DNA of 64,000 bases, taken from Arenibacter latericius DSM 15913. Lineage in GTDB: Bacteria; Bacteroidota; Bacteroidia; Flavobacteriales; Flavobacteriaceae. Shown here piece after piece: positions 46,666-56,511 of this stretch (position 1 is its first letter; each line of letters starts with the position of its first letter). Both the position numbers and the translations under genes were made by a program. Below the pieces are notes generated by a model that saw nothing but the letters and a program-made list of their open reading frames with translations, ran no database searches and had not been told where the DNA came from. Location of the stretch: positions 37,824 to 101,823 of the forward strand of contig NZ_AUKX01000016.1 in the NCBI RefSeq assembly GCF_000424985.1. The letters run 5' to 3'.

Positions 46666-47997
46666 ATGATTAAATTAGTAATATTACGATACTCTGTATT
46701 GACATTGTTTTTCTTTATGACCATATTAGCGTCCTGTGGAAATGCATATTATGAGAATGATAGTACATTCGTTGATCGGTACATTGTCTTTTTTCTTACC
46801 AATACTAGTATTGACCAGGCTGTCAATATAAATACAGGAATGGATGCTAATTCTTCCTATAACTTCATTAGCGAACTGCCTCATTTATTTGGTGAAATTA
46901 AAAAGGACAGTAAGTTTAAATATGCTTTTGGTCTTCCAGGTCCCATGCTTTTAACACAATCTGTTGATGAAATGAAGGATCAGATTAATAAAGCATTTGA
47001 TGCCGCTGAAAAATACAACGTCCCAGTATATTTTCAATTGGATGATTGTAACAATTACACAGATGAATTTGGTGATGGTACTGATATAAAGTTTTATGAA
47101 AACCCGGATTGGGTTGAATGGGTATCCTTCCCTCAGGACAAGGAAAACTGGGGTGGACAGCAAAATGGAAGACCACCCTATTTTTGGTTTAACTGGGGTT
47201 CATGGATGCATGCCAAAGCGTTCCCCGCATTTCAATCCCCAGGATATCGTGATTTTATAGTTAACAGATTACAAGAAGGTGTTCTTAAACCGTTAAATAT
47301 TAGGTATAGTAAGTTGAAAGAAGAAGGACGAGCACATTTATTTGCAGGGATGGCAATTGGTTGGGAAACACATATACCAGATTATTCATCTTCTAATTCC
47401 GTGCTTCAAGTTAATCCTGATAATTTACCAATTAGCGTAATAAACGGTGACCGCATGGAGCCGTGGGAAGCAAGGAAATTTGGATATAATTCATTACATA
47501 TTTTGGGACATGATCAGTATGATTTGGATGTACTAAATACGGTGATACACGATTATTCAGAACTTTTGGCAAAAACAGCCTTCGAGTCTGGGATTCCAAA
47601 GCATAAGATATTTACGCACATTGTTGGGATGATGTCTGCTTATCCTGATCTACGAACTACTTTCTCCCCGCCAATTTGGACTGCTGTAAACGAATACAGC
47701 GTGCCTGGTTTTACGATGTCCCCAGTTACCTGTCCTTATAACTTAGAAACCCTTACTAACGAAATTAAAAAGGCCGACCCCACACAAAACTATTTTGCTT
47801 TGGCAGAAGGCTATAGTCTCGGTGTTGATCAGAATTTTAAACAGGCAGATGATTATTTCGCTTCTATGTTTAATAATAACGCCTTGTTTGTATCGGTTTT
47901 TGGATGGGGTCGAGAACCTTTGGAATCCATGTTCTCTGTGTCACACAGTGAAGACAGTCCATTTGTTTTGGCGGCCAAAAAGTGGTTGGAGAAATAA
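46666..47997 (+). CDS. Lipoprotein of unrecognised family, TIM-barrel-like
   Basis: A 443-residue protein with a lipoprotein signal (FFFMTILASC, cysteine at about 25). The rest alternates hydrophobic strands and helices in the manner of a glycoside-hydrolase TIM barrel. VPVYFQLDDCNNYTDEFG could hold an acid pair, and HLFAGMAIGWETHIPDYSSS has a glutamate at a strand end. KIFTHIVGMMSAYPDL, PGFTMSPVTCPYNL and ALFVSVFGWGREP follow. I do not recognise a named family. It probably sits on the cell surface or in the periplasm with the SusCD pair and acts on the same glycan. Tryptophan-rich stretches (PPYFWFNWGSWMHAKAFP) could line a sugar pocket. Confidence 0.65.
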   Translation: MIKLVILRYSVLTLFFFMTILASCGNAYYENDSTFVDRYIVFFLTNTSIDQAVNINTGMDANSSYNFISELPHLFGEIKKDSKFKYAFGLPGPMLLTQSVDEMKDQINKAFDAAEKYNVPVYFQLDDCNNYTDEFGDGTDIKFYENPDWVEWVSFPQDKENWGGQQNGRPPYFWFNWGSWMHAKAFPAFQSPGYRDFIVNRLQEGVLKPLNIRYSKLKEEGRAHLFAGMAIGWETHIPDYSSSNSVLQVNPDNLPISVINGDRMEPWEARKFGYNSLHILGHDQYDLDVLNTVIHDYSELLAKTAFESGIPKHKIFTHIVGMMSAYPDLRTTFSPPIWTAVNEYSVPGFTMSPVTCPYNLETLTNEIKKADPTQNYFALAEGYSLGVDQNFKQADDYFASMFNNNALFVSVFGWGREPLESMFSVSHSEDSPFVLAAKKWLEK

Positions 47998-48147
47998 GAA
48001 AGACAAGTGAGAATGAATAAAAATGACTAAAGAATTAGTGAATGATTGCTGAGAGCATCCTAGTTGGTCAAACACAATATTTTTGAAAAGTCCGTATTTA
48101 CGGTTTAATAATTTTATTACAGTTACGTGCAATTTAAAAAGCAAAAT

Positions 48148-49071
48148 ATGAGCCCAAACAAAATCATCGTCATTGGCAGTGCCAATACTGATATGGTGGT
48201 AAAAGCAACTAAACTTCCTTTACCTGGAGAAACGGTTTTGGGTGGAACATTCTATATGAATGCTGGAGGCAAGGGTGCAAACCAAGCTGTAGCCGCCGCA
48301 AGATTGGGTGGCAATGTTAGCTTGGTTACTAAAGTGGGAAATGATATTTTCGGAAAGCAAACCGTTGAAGGTTTACGAAAAGATGGTATCAAAACGGACT
48401 ATGTTTTTACAGACAATAAAAGTCCTTCAGGTACAGCATTAATTATTCTAAACGAAGAAGGTGAAAATTGTATAGTCGTTGCGCCAGGTGCAAATGCCAA
48501 TCTATTGCCTTCAGATATTGAAAAAGTAAAGCAAGTATCTAGAGCCAAAATAATCTTGATGCAATTAGAAATCCCAATGGAAACCATAGCTTTTGTGGTT
48601 AAAAACGCAAAGAAAACGCATCAAAAGGTAATTATCAATCCAGCTCCTGCTCAAAAATTGGATGACGAATTGCTGAAGGGTTTATTCTTGATCACACCAA
48701 ACGAAACGGAAGCGGCTCTATTGACTGGAATAACGGTAATTGACGAAGAAACCGCTTCACAAGCTTCTAAAATTTTTCTAGATAAAGGAGTCGAAAACGT
48801 CATTATCACTTTAGGAAAAGAAGGGGCTTATTTCGAAAATAATAACCAACACTTTAAAATCCCTGCACCTCTTGTAAAAGTCATAGACACTACTGCTGCA
48901 GGTGATACATTCAGTGGGGCAATTGCTGTTGCACTTACAGAAAAACAGGATCGTTCAACTATTGAGTGGGAACAGGTCGTAAAATTTGCAATTGTAGCTG
49001 CGTCTAAATCCGTAACAAGATTAGGAGCGCAGGTATCGATACCTTATAAAAAAGAAATAGTATTATATTGA
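48148..49071 (+). CDS. rbsK: Ribokinase
   Basis: About 307 residues of the PfkB family. The ribokinase pattern is complete: IVIGSANTDMVVKATKLPLP, GGTFYMNAGGKGANQAVAAA (sugar-binding GGKGAN), KVGNDIFGKQTVEGLRKDGI and INPAPAQKLDDELL with LITPNETEA. The catalytic DTTAAGDTFSGAIAVAL is also present. It phosphorylates ribose at O5 with ATP. A GTG at 48127 could add seven residues, but the ATG at 48148 is the natural start. With the nucleoside hydrolase upstream and the sugar porter 24 bases downstream, it makes a compact ribose salvage set. Confidence 0.92.
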   Translation: MSPNKIIVIGSANTDMVVKATKLPLPGETVLGGTFYMNAGGKGANQAVAAARLGGNVSLVTKVGNDIFGKQTVEGLRKDGIKTDYVFTDNKSPSGTALIILNEEGENCIVVAPGANANLLPSDIEKVKQVSRAKIILMQLEIPMETIAFVVKNAKKTHQKVIINPAPAQKLDDELLKGLFLITPNETEAALLTGITVIDEETASQASKIFLDKGVENVIITLGKEGAYFENNNQHFKIPAPLVKVIDTTAAGDTFSGAIAVALTEKQDRSTIEWEQVVKFAIVAASKSVTRLGAQVSIPYKKEIVLY

Positions 49072-49095
49072 TTATTATCCTTTAAAAATTAGCCT

Positions 49096-50094
49096 ATGTT
49101 TATTGTAGAAAATTACGGATTGGCAATTGTTCTATGCTTTATCACTATGCTTTGTTGGGGCTCTTGGGCCAACACGACCAAACTGACTTCCAAAACTTGG
49201 AGGTTTGAACTCTTTTATTGGGATTATGGCATCGGAATTTTGTTAGCCACCGTAATTCTGGCATTTACCTTAGGAAGTACCGGAATTGAAGGCCGCTCTT
49301 TTATTGTGGATTTAGGTCAAGCAAATTCAGAAAGTTTAATTTCGGCTTTTATAGGAGGTGTAATCTTTAATCTAGCTAACATACTATTGGTTGCTGCCAT
49401 TGCCATAGCTGGTATGTCTGTAGCCTTTCCCGTTGCTATTGGTATCGCCTTAGCTTTGGGTGTATTGGTAAATTATATCGCATTCCCACAAGGAAATCCT
49501 ATTTATATATTTGGGGGTGTCGCTTTAATTGTTTTGGCAATTTTAATTAACGCCAAAGCCTATGGAAAATTACAAACAGCCTCATTGGGAAAAGTTTCTA
49601 AAAAAGGCTTAGTTATATCGGTTATTAGCGGCTGTTTGATGGGTTTATTTTACAAGTATGTTGCTGGTTCAATGGTAACCAATTTTAATGTGCCAGAAAT
49701 AGGGAAACTCACTCCATACACGGCATTGGTTGTTTTTGCAGTCGGTGTGGTTGTGAGTAGTTTTATTTTTAATACGATACAAATGAAGCGTCCGTTTGTA
49801 GACCTTCCAGTTTCATTTAGTGATTATTTTAAAGGTAAATCTAAAGACCACTTAGCAGGTATTTTAGGTGGAGTAATATGGAGTATAGGGATGTCCTTAA
49901 GTATTATTGCTTCAGGAAAAGCGGGACCAGCGATTTCCTACGGACTTGGACAAGGTGCAACGGTAGTAGCTGCTATTTGGGGGATTTATTTCTGGAAAGA
50001 ATTTGACAAAGCACCCTCTGACACCAAAACCATGTTGAATATCATGTTGCTTTTATACATTACTGGGCTTACCATGATTATTGTCTCTAAATAA
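49096..50094 (+). CDS. GRP-family sugar transporter
   Basis: A 332-residue inner-membrane protein with about ten hydrophobic segments. It begins VLCFITMLCWGSWANTTKL and shows the family-typical GGVIFNLANILLVAAIAIAG, then VAFPVAIGIALALGVLVNYI. Family members (glucose/ribose porter, related to RbsU and GlcU) import simple sugars by proton symport. The 24-base gap from ribokinase suggests one transcript and ribose as the likely sugar; the sequence alone does not settle it. Confidence 0.85.
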   Translation: MFIVENYGLAIVLCFITMLCWGSWANTTKLTSKTWRFELFYWDYGIGILLATVILAFTLGSTGIEGRSFIVDLGQANSESLISAFIGGVIFNLANILLVAAIAIAGMSVAFPVAIGIALALGVLVNYIAFPQGNPIYIFGGVALIVLAILINAKAYGKLQTASLGKVSKKGLVISVISGCLMGLFYKYVAGSMVTNFNVPEIGKLTPYTALVVFAVGVVVSSFIFNTIQMKRPFVDLPVSFSDYFKGKSKDHLAGILGGVIWSIGMSLSIIASGKAGPAISYGLGQGATVVAAIWGIYFWKEFDKAPSDTKTMLNIMLLLYITGLTMIIVSK

Positions 50095-50199
50095 GTATAG
50101 ATGTTATATAATCTTTAATTTACACCGTGAAGCGACCTTATATTTTGGATAAAATTTGCTGAGGAAGCTATATGATTTGAAAAATAAAAAATTAAGTCG

Positions 50200-51030
50200 A
50201 TGAAAAAATGGATGCTGATTTTTAGCCCCTTGTTATTAGTACTTACGAATAACTGGGCTGCTGATTCAAATACTAAAACTGATTCTTTTTCTTATAGTAA
50301 TAGGACCATAATGGCTGTTTTTGCGCATTCGGATGATGAACTTATGGTGTCCCCAATCTTGAATAAATATGCAGAATTGGGTGTGAAGGTTTATTTGGTG
50401 ATCGTTACAGATGGTTCAAAAGGAGTAACGCCTCATGCCAATATTCCGGCAGGAGACCCGCTAGCAAAAGTACGTGCCAAGGAGACCGTATGCACTACGA
50501 TGACGCTGGGTATCAATCCTCCTATTCAGCTCGATTATGAAGATGGGAATCTGGCTTCTATGGATCATTTGTTTTTACTTAATGAACAAATAGACAGTCT
50601 TTTTAATCAATACAAACCCGATGTCGTGATTACCTTCGGGCCTGATGGGAGCTACGGGCATCCCGACCATCGCATGGTTGGCAACGTTGTGACAGAAGTA
50701 GTTCAAGAAGGCAAATATGCGTACCCAAAACAGCTACTCTATATTGGTTTCCCAAATGAAGTAATAGAATCCTTACCATCCTTAAATACGGAAATTGTAA
50801 ATTGGTATAAGAAACATTTGCATACAACCCAAAAAAAATTCCTTACATACAGAATACCTTACACAGAAGCTAATCTCAAAACTGGTCGAGAAGCTTTGGG
50901 ATGTTGTAGATCCCAATTTACATCTGCTGTGATGGATGAGATTTTTATAATTATGGCACAAAATAAAGGATTGCTTTATTTTCGTCCTTGGCTCGGTTCA
51001 AATACAATCAAGTATGACATTTTTGAATGA
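50200..51030 (+). CDS. PIG-L / LmbE-family deacetylase, exported
   Basis: A 276-residue protein with a short signal peptide (MLIFSPLLLVLTNNWA). The zinc-binding motif AHSDDE is at about residues 42-47 and the second motif GHPDH at about 153-157. TDGSKG and the VRAKET helix are also as in the family. Members remove acetyl groups from N-acetylglucosamine-type substrates; in glycan loci they may de-acetylate incoming sugars. It lies about 100 bases after the sugar porter and may be in the same transcription unit. It is shorter than many family members but has all the key residues. Confidence 0.87.
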   Translation: MKKWMLIFSPLLLVLTNNWAADSNTKTDSFSYSNRTIMAVFAHSDDELMVSPILNKYAELGVKVYLVIVTDGSKGVTPHANIPAGDPLAKVRAKETVCTTMTLGINPPIQLDYEDGNLASMDHLFLLNEQIDSLFNQYKPDVVITFGPDGSYGHPDHRMVGNVVTEVVQEGKYAYPKQLLYIGFPNEVIESLPSLNTEIVNWYKKHLHTTQKKFLTYRIPYTEANLKTGREALGCCRSQFTSAVMDEIFIIMAQNKGLLYFRPWLGSNTIKYDIFE

Positions 51031-51146
51031 CAAACGAGTAATTAAGAGGGCTTAAATCAGTAATAGAATACATGTTTAATATCAGCGCAATAGGGATTTA
51101 AACCTCTGGAAAATTTTAATAAATATAAAACTTGACATCTTATAGC

Positions 51147-52472
51147 ATGCAAATCGATAAAACAATAATAACTCCCACATTCATTTTTTTATTGTGATTA
51201 TTAATCCCATTTTGTATTGGTTGCGCAGGAGGTCTTGGAAATAATATTGGACGGGGACAAAAACAGACTAAACTTGCCGATGAATTTGTTATTTATGCCT
51301 ATTCTGGCCCGCCTGTTGAAGAAGTTAATATTGAACGTTACCGCGAGATTGCCGATGCGGGGATTGATGTTCTGGTACCAGGTATCGGGACTTTTACGAT
51401 AGAACAAAACCTTAAAGCTCTTGACCTGGCTCATGAAGTAGGCATTAGAATTATTACACTAGACACCGTATTTTATCCTGTAACAGCTTAAACCTATAAG
51501 AATCCTGAGATTATCTCGAAGCTGATATTTGTTTATAAAGAACACCCGGCCTTTGCAGGTTATTTATTAAATGACGAGCCGAACGCCAGTCTGTTTCCCG
51601 CCCTGAAAACTGTTTATGATATGTTTAGGGCAAAAGACTCTGTGCATGAACCTTATATTAATCTGTTTCCATCTTATGCAAGCCCTAAACAACTAGGGGT
51701 AGATGATTTCCATGCTTATATTAAAGACTATATAGAAACTGTTGATCCAGGGATATTATCTTATGATTTTTACCCCTTACTTGAACAATCAACTTTATTC
51801 GATGCATGGTACAGCGATATAATGATGGTACGTGAAGCAACACAAAAAGCAAATATCCTTTTTATTGTTTTCGTCCAAAGTCAAGGTATAAGGGGAATTC
51901 TTCGTGTACCAAACAGGGCTGAAATTTTCTGGCAAGTGAACACAGCCTTAGCCTATGGAGCAAGGGGATTTGCATGGTTTACGTATTGGACACCAACACC
52001 AACACAGGGATTAGCTCAAAAGGCAGAGGAAGAGATGGTCAAAACAGAACCCCATTATAATGCTATGATAGATAGTACAGGCAAACACACAGAAATTTAC
52101 AATTATGTTCGTGAAGCTAATTTATACCTTGGGAAAGCTGGAAGGGGTCTTATTCGTTGGAAAAACACAGAGGTTGCCCGTTATGAATTTAAAAAACTAC
52201 TGGGAACGGGGTATTCTCCTTTTGTCACACCCATTGGTGAGGAGGCAAATCTTGTTATAGTAACATTGAGAAAAGGTGACAAACTCCGGATTGTTATCTC
52301 AAATAGTAATTTTGATCAGCCTTCAAAATTTTCCTTAAACCTATCCCAAAACCGGAAATTGGATCATGTTTTTACATCGATAAACTCAAAGCAGAAAGAT
52401 AAAAAAGAACCTTTGAAAGGATGGTATATTGAAGCGGGTGGTTCAGTGTTGATTGATCTAAAACCACTTTGA
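51147..52472 (+). pseudogene. Lipoprotein-like TIM-barrel glycan enzyme with two in-frame stops
   Basis: One continuous frame of about 442 codons, broken by TGA at 51195-51197 (in the signal peptide, before LLIPFCIGC) and TAA at 51489-51491. The rest is clean: EFVIYAYSGPPVEEVNIERY, AGIDVLVPGIGTFTIEQNL and FAGYLLNDEPNASLFPAL. Then LSYDFYPLLEQSTLFDAWYS, ALAYGARGFAWFTYWTPTP and a beta-rich C-terminal domain. The order is that of a clan A glycoside hydrolase, with NDEP and the later TYW as candidate active-site stretches. The exact family was not recognised. Translation might restart at 51621 but would miss the first barrel strands. Confidence 0.7.
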
Positions 52473-52846
52473 AGTGAGTGTTACCGTTCTGAAAGAGATT
52501 AACAGGTTTAATTTAAATTATAATTGTGAATTTTAGATAAAAAGACAATTATGAGATTTAGAAAAAATGGTTGTAAGGTTTTATAGTTTCTTCTAGATTA
52601 GAATAAAGATAATAGACATTTTGAACCCCTTTAATTGGAAGGCATTTCAAATTATTAAGACTTGAAAGGGTTAATTCTTTTATAAATGGCCAACAAATCC
52701 AACTGTAAATTTTATATATCCATTCAGAACGGTTAGGAGTAATAGTGATTTATGGTTGTATGTAATTGGCTAATTGCATTATATCTAAATAATCCTATTT
52801 AATTTGGAAAACAAGAATTGAATGATTTTTTTATAACCTTATAAAA
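52473..52846. other. Intergenic, no gene seen
   Basis: About 370 AT-rich bases before the rhamnosidase pseudogene. No frame or repeat recognised. Confidence 0.4.
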
Positions 52847-54126
52847 ATGAAAAAACTTATTTTAACCTTATTAATCGGTACACTAGGGGTTTCAATCTAT
52901 CCAATGATGGCCCAACAGTCAAAAAAGCAATGTGATGCCCATTGGATTACTGGACTGGGATTCTCTATTAGCAGCTTTAATGCCATAACTGACAATACTC
53001 TCAAAGAGTATGGAGTTTTCAAATTCAGAAAGACCATAAAATTAAAAGAAAAACCTTCATCTTTTGTAATCCATGTTTCCGCTGATAACCGCTACAAACT
53101 TTTTGTCAATGAGAATCAAGTCTCTCAAGGGCCTGCCAGAGGAGATTTATATTTCTGGAATTATGAGACAATTGATATAGGTTCTGAACTAGATGAAGGC
53201 ACCAACACCATAGCCGCCGTAGTTTGGAATGATGGACCATATAAACCCGAAGCACAGATAAGCCATTTGACTGCTTTCATCCTACAAGGAGAAACTGAGA
53301 CTGAAAGAATTTTTAACACTAATAGCTCTTGGAAAGTCATAGAGGACAACAGTTATCAACCTCTAGCAGTAAGGGTCAGGGCTATTATGTAGCCGGTCCT
53401 GGAGAAATGGTGAAAATGAGTGAACACATTAAAGACTGGTATAAAATTGGTCTTGAGGATAGTAAATGGGATGAAGCTCGTGTTATGGGTGCTGGGGTTT
53501 TAAAAGAAATTGCCGTCGCCCCAACTGATTGGATTCTCGTACCTTCTAGTCTACCTCAAATGGAAATGACAGAGCAACGATTGGTATCTACACGAAAGAC
53601 TGAGGGTGTTCTGATTTTTGATAGATTTCCTGCTAATAAATCTAAGGTTAACATTCCCGCTAATTCTACAGCCAAAATTCTATTGGACCAGGAATATCTT
53701 ACTAACGCCTATCCTACTTTAATTTTCAGTGGTGGTCAAGATGCCCGTATAGCCATTGGTTATTCGGAGGGATTATATATTCATAAGGATGAAAATTTAG
53801 ACGGTTTTCGGTTGCCATTGCTTCCCAAAGGCAATCGAGATGAAGTGGATGGGAAAATATTCATAGGCAAAACAGATAGTATAATCTCTGATGGAACTGC
53901 GCATCAGGAATTTACCCCACTATGGTGGAGAACTTACCGATATATTCAATTATCCATACATACCAAAGATGAGCCTTTGGTTATAGATGATGTTTTTGGG
54001 ACTTTTACTGGTTATCCATTTAAATTAAAATCAAAACTGGAAGTAAATTCTTCAGAAATAGGGAAGATACTGGAAATTGGATGGAGAACCGCCAGGCTGG
54101 ATATGCAAACGAAAGTTGCTCTATAA
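52847..54126 (+). pseudogene. GH78-type alpha-L-rhamnosidase, frameshifted and truncated before the catalytic barrel
   Basis: The first frame has a signal peptide and a beta-sandwich ([56 protein letters not shown]). A one-base loss after 53377 shifts the frame. The second frame continues with [36 protein letters not shown] and ILEIGWRTARLD. RTARLD is where the catalytic helical barrel of GH78 normally begins; here the protein stops nine residues later, at the edge of an IS3 remnant. The enzyme would have cut terminal rhamnose from glycans. Both defects make it inactive. Confidence 0.85.
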
Positions 54127-54127
54127 G

Positions 54128-54245
54128 TTAAGCAGCATATTTATAATTAATTTTTCTGTTATTAAATTCTTCAATGGTCATGTAGCTTAAGTAGGAGTGT
54201 CGTCTTTTTTTGTTATACCACAACTCAATGAACTCAAATCGAATT
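54128..54245 (-). pseudogene. C-terminal remnant of an IS3-family transposase
   Basis: On the minus strand the frame reads FEFIELWYNKKRRHSYLSY, then MTIEEFNNRKINYKYAA and a stop. This is the final segment of an IS150-like OrfB (the YNxxRRHSxLxY region). No other part of the element remains. It adjoins the broken end of the rhamnosidase gene by one base, so an insertion followed by deletion probably removed the catalytic half of that gene. Confidence 0.85.
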
Positions 54246-54328
54246 TAATTTTCGCTATACAGTACTCTACAGGATAGAATCAATATTTAGTTAATCTATT
54301 TTCGCTTTGAAACATATTTTTAGTTCTT

Positions 54329-56434
54329 ATGAATACAATTGCAAATAGATTTAAATACGTAGATTACCTTTGGAATAATGATTTAGCAAAGGCTTTAGAA
54401 AATGATGAAGTTGCTCTGTTTTTGTACCGTTCAAATATTTTGGGGGCCGATCTTAGAATCACCAATTATGGAGGAGGTAACACCAGTTGTAAAACCGTTG
54501 AAAAAGATCCTTTGACCAACGAAGTAGTTGAGGTAATGTGGATTAAAGGTTCTGGAGGGGATATAGGTACTTTGGATAAGTCTGGTATTGCAGGGCTTTA
54601 TACTGAAAGATTAAGGAGCTTAAAGGGCATTTATGGTGGTCTTGCGGATGAGGATCGAATGGTGGGTCTTTTTGACCATTGTATCTACGATCTGGAAAGC
54701 AAGGCTCCCTCAATAGATACTCCTTTGCATGGCTTGCTTCCGTTTAAGCATATAGACCATTTACATCCGGATGCCTTGATAGCGGTTGCCGCGGCTAAGG
54801 ATAGCGAAAAGGTTACCAAAGAAATCTGGGGAAATACTATGGGGTGGGTGCCATGGCAAAGGCCAGGTTTTGATTTGGGGCTGCAATTGGAAAATTGTTT
54901 AAAAGAGAACCCAGGTATTAGGGGGATCGTTTTGGGAAGCCACGGGCTTTTCACTTGGGGAGACACCTCCTATGAATGTTATATCAATAGTTTGGAGGTT
55001 ATAGAAATGGCATCCGCGTTTATTGATAATAAAATAGAGGAAAAGGGAAGTGTTTTTGGAGGTCAAAAGGTTCAATCGTTACCTCAAGAGGAGCGTTTGA
55101 ATATGGCGTCTCAGTTAATGCCGTTGCTAAGGGGATTATGTTCTTCCGAAAATAGGATGATTGGGCATTTCACGGATGATGATGTAGTTATGGAATTTAT
55201 AAATAGTAATGACCTTTCACGTCTTGCTCCGATGGGTACTTCCTGTCCCGATCATTTTCTTAGGACCAAAATACAGCCCTTGGTGCTGGATCTTGGTGTT
55301 GATGAAGATCTATGCGACTTTAAAGTTGTTCTGGAAAAATTAGAACCTGCTTTTGAAGCCTATAGGCAAGGGTATAAGGACTACTATGTGGCCTGTAAAA
55401 AGGATAATAGCCCAGCCGTACGAGACCCGAACCCAGTAATCATTATTTATCCAGGTATAGGCATGTTCAGTTTTGCAAAGAACAAGCAGACTGCTCGGGT
55501 TGCCAGTGAGTTTTACATCAATGCAATTAATGTTATGAGAGGTGCTGAGGCCATTTCGGAATACACCTCTTTGCCAAGGCAGGAAGCTTTCAATATTGAG
55601 TATTGGTTGCTCGAGGAGGCTAAATTGAAACGTTTGCCCGAAGAGCAACCGTTATCCAGGAAAGTGGCGCTAGTTACTGGAGCAGGCGGTGGTATAGGAA
55701 AGGCCATCGCTGATAAAATGGCAAAAGAAGGAGCTAATGTGGTGTTGACAGATATAGCCGAAGAAAGATTGAAGGAGGCCGTGAGTACCTATAAACCAGA
55801 TACTGCAAGTTATGCCGTTTGTGATGTTACAAAAGGTGAATCTATTGCGGAGGCTTATAAAAAAGCTTGCTTGGAATTTGGTGGTGTGGATATTGTAGTG
55901 CATAGCGCAGGACTCGCTATTTCCAAGCCACTGGAAGAGACAACTGAAAACGATTGGGATATACTACAGAATGTTCTAGTTAAAGGGCAGTTCGAGCTAG
56001 CCAAGCAGGCAGTTACCATAATGCGCAAACAAGCTTTGGGTGGCGATTTCATTAGTATAGCTAGTAAGAATGGTATTGTTTCCGGTCCTAATAATGTGGG
56101 CTACGGTACCGCCAAGGCAGCACAACAACATATGGCTCGCTTATTGGCCGCCGAATTAGGTGGAGATAAGATTCGTGTTAATGTAATAAATCCTGATGGG
56201 GTTATCATAGGCAGTAAGATTTGGGAAGGTGATTGGGCCGAAGGACGTGCCAAAGCCTATGGAATTACTGTCGACGAATTGCCGGCACATTATGCCAAAA
56301 GAAATTTGCTGAATGAGATTATTTACCCAGAGGATATTGCGAACGGTGTTTTTGCCTGTGTTTCGATTCTGGAAAAGACTACGGGTAACATAATAAATGT
56401 AGATGGTGGTATGGCCAATGCATTTGTAAGGTGA
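54329..56434 (+). CDS. rhaEW: Bifunctional L-rhamnulose-1-phosphate aldolase / L-lactaldehyde dehydrogenase
   Basis: A 701-residue fusion. Residues 1 to about 440 are a class II aldolase: NYGGGNTSCK, WIKGSGGDIGTLDKSGIAGL, the metal site in FKHIDHLHPDALI, and IVLGSHGLFTWGD. From about 444 comes a short-chain dehydrogenase: VALVTGAGGGIGKAIAD for NAD, then the catalytic YGTAK at about 592-596, and INVDGGMANAF at the end. The first half splits L-rhamnulose 1-phosphate to dihydroxyacetone phosphate and L-lactaldehyde. The second oxidises the lactaldehyde to lactate. The fusion is known in rhamnose operons of several bacteria under the names RhaE and RhaW. It leads the rhamnose gene set. Confidence 0.92.
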   Translation: MNTIANRFKYVDYLWNNDLAKALENDEVALFLYRSNILGADLRITNYGGGNTSCKTVEKDPLTNEVVEVMWIKGSGGDIGTLDKSGIAGLYTERLRSLKGIYGGLADEDRMVGLFDHCIYDLESKAPSIDTPLHGLLPFKHIDHLHPDALIAVAAAKDSEKVTKEIWGNTMGWVPWQRPGFDLGLQLENCLKENPGIRGIVLGSHGLFTWGDTSYECYINSLEVIEMASAFIDNKIEEKGSVFGGQKVQSLPQEERLNMASQLMPLLRGLCSSENRMIGHFTDDDVVMEFINSNDLSRLAPMGTSCPDHFLRTKIQPLVLDLGVDEDLCDFKVVLEKLEPAFEAYRQGYKDYYVACKKDNSPAVRDPNPVIIIYPGIGMFSFAKNKQTARVASEFYINAINVMRGAEAISEYTSLPRQEAFNIEYWLLEEAKLKRLPEEQPLSRKVALVTGAGGGIGKAIADKMAKEGANVVLTDIAEERLKEAVSTYKPDTASYAVCDVTKGESIAEAYKKACLEFGGVDIVVHSAGLAISKPLEETTENDWDILQNVLVKGQFELAKQAVTIMRKQALGGDFISIASKNGIVSGPNNVGYGTAKAAQQHMARLLAAELGGDKIRVNVINPDGVIIGSKIWEGDWAEGRAKAYGITVDELPAHYAKRNLLNEIIYPEDIANGVFACVSILEKTTGNIINVDGGMANAFVR

Positions 56435-56454
56435 TAGTGAGTTAATTTATTATA

Positions 56455-56490
56455 GGACCTGTCAGGGTAGGGTGCCAATTCCTGGCAGGA
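56455..56490 (+). other. Hairpin between rhaEW and rhaI
   Basis: CCTGTCAGG (56458-56466) pairs with CCTGGCAGG (56481-56489) over nine positions, one of them a G-T pair, around a 14-base loop. It is followed by an AT-rich run but no pure T run. It could act as a weak terminator or an mRNA processing site that sets the dose of the genes downstream. Confidence 0.5.
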
Positions 56491-56511
56491 CTAATTTTAA
56501 TAGAGAATAAA

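Noticed and set aside
51195..51197. TGA as selenocysteine
   Set aside because: It lies in a signal peptide and a second stop (TAA) follows, so a nonsense mutation is the simpler reading.
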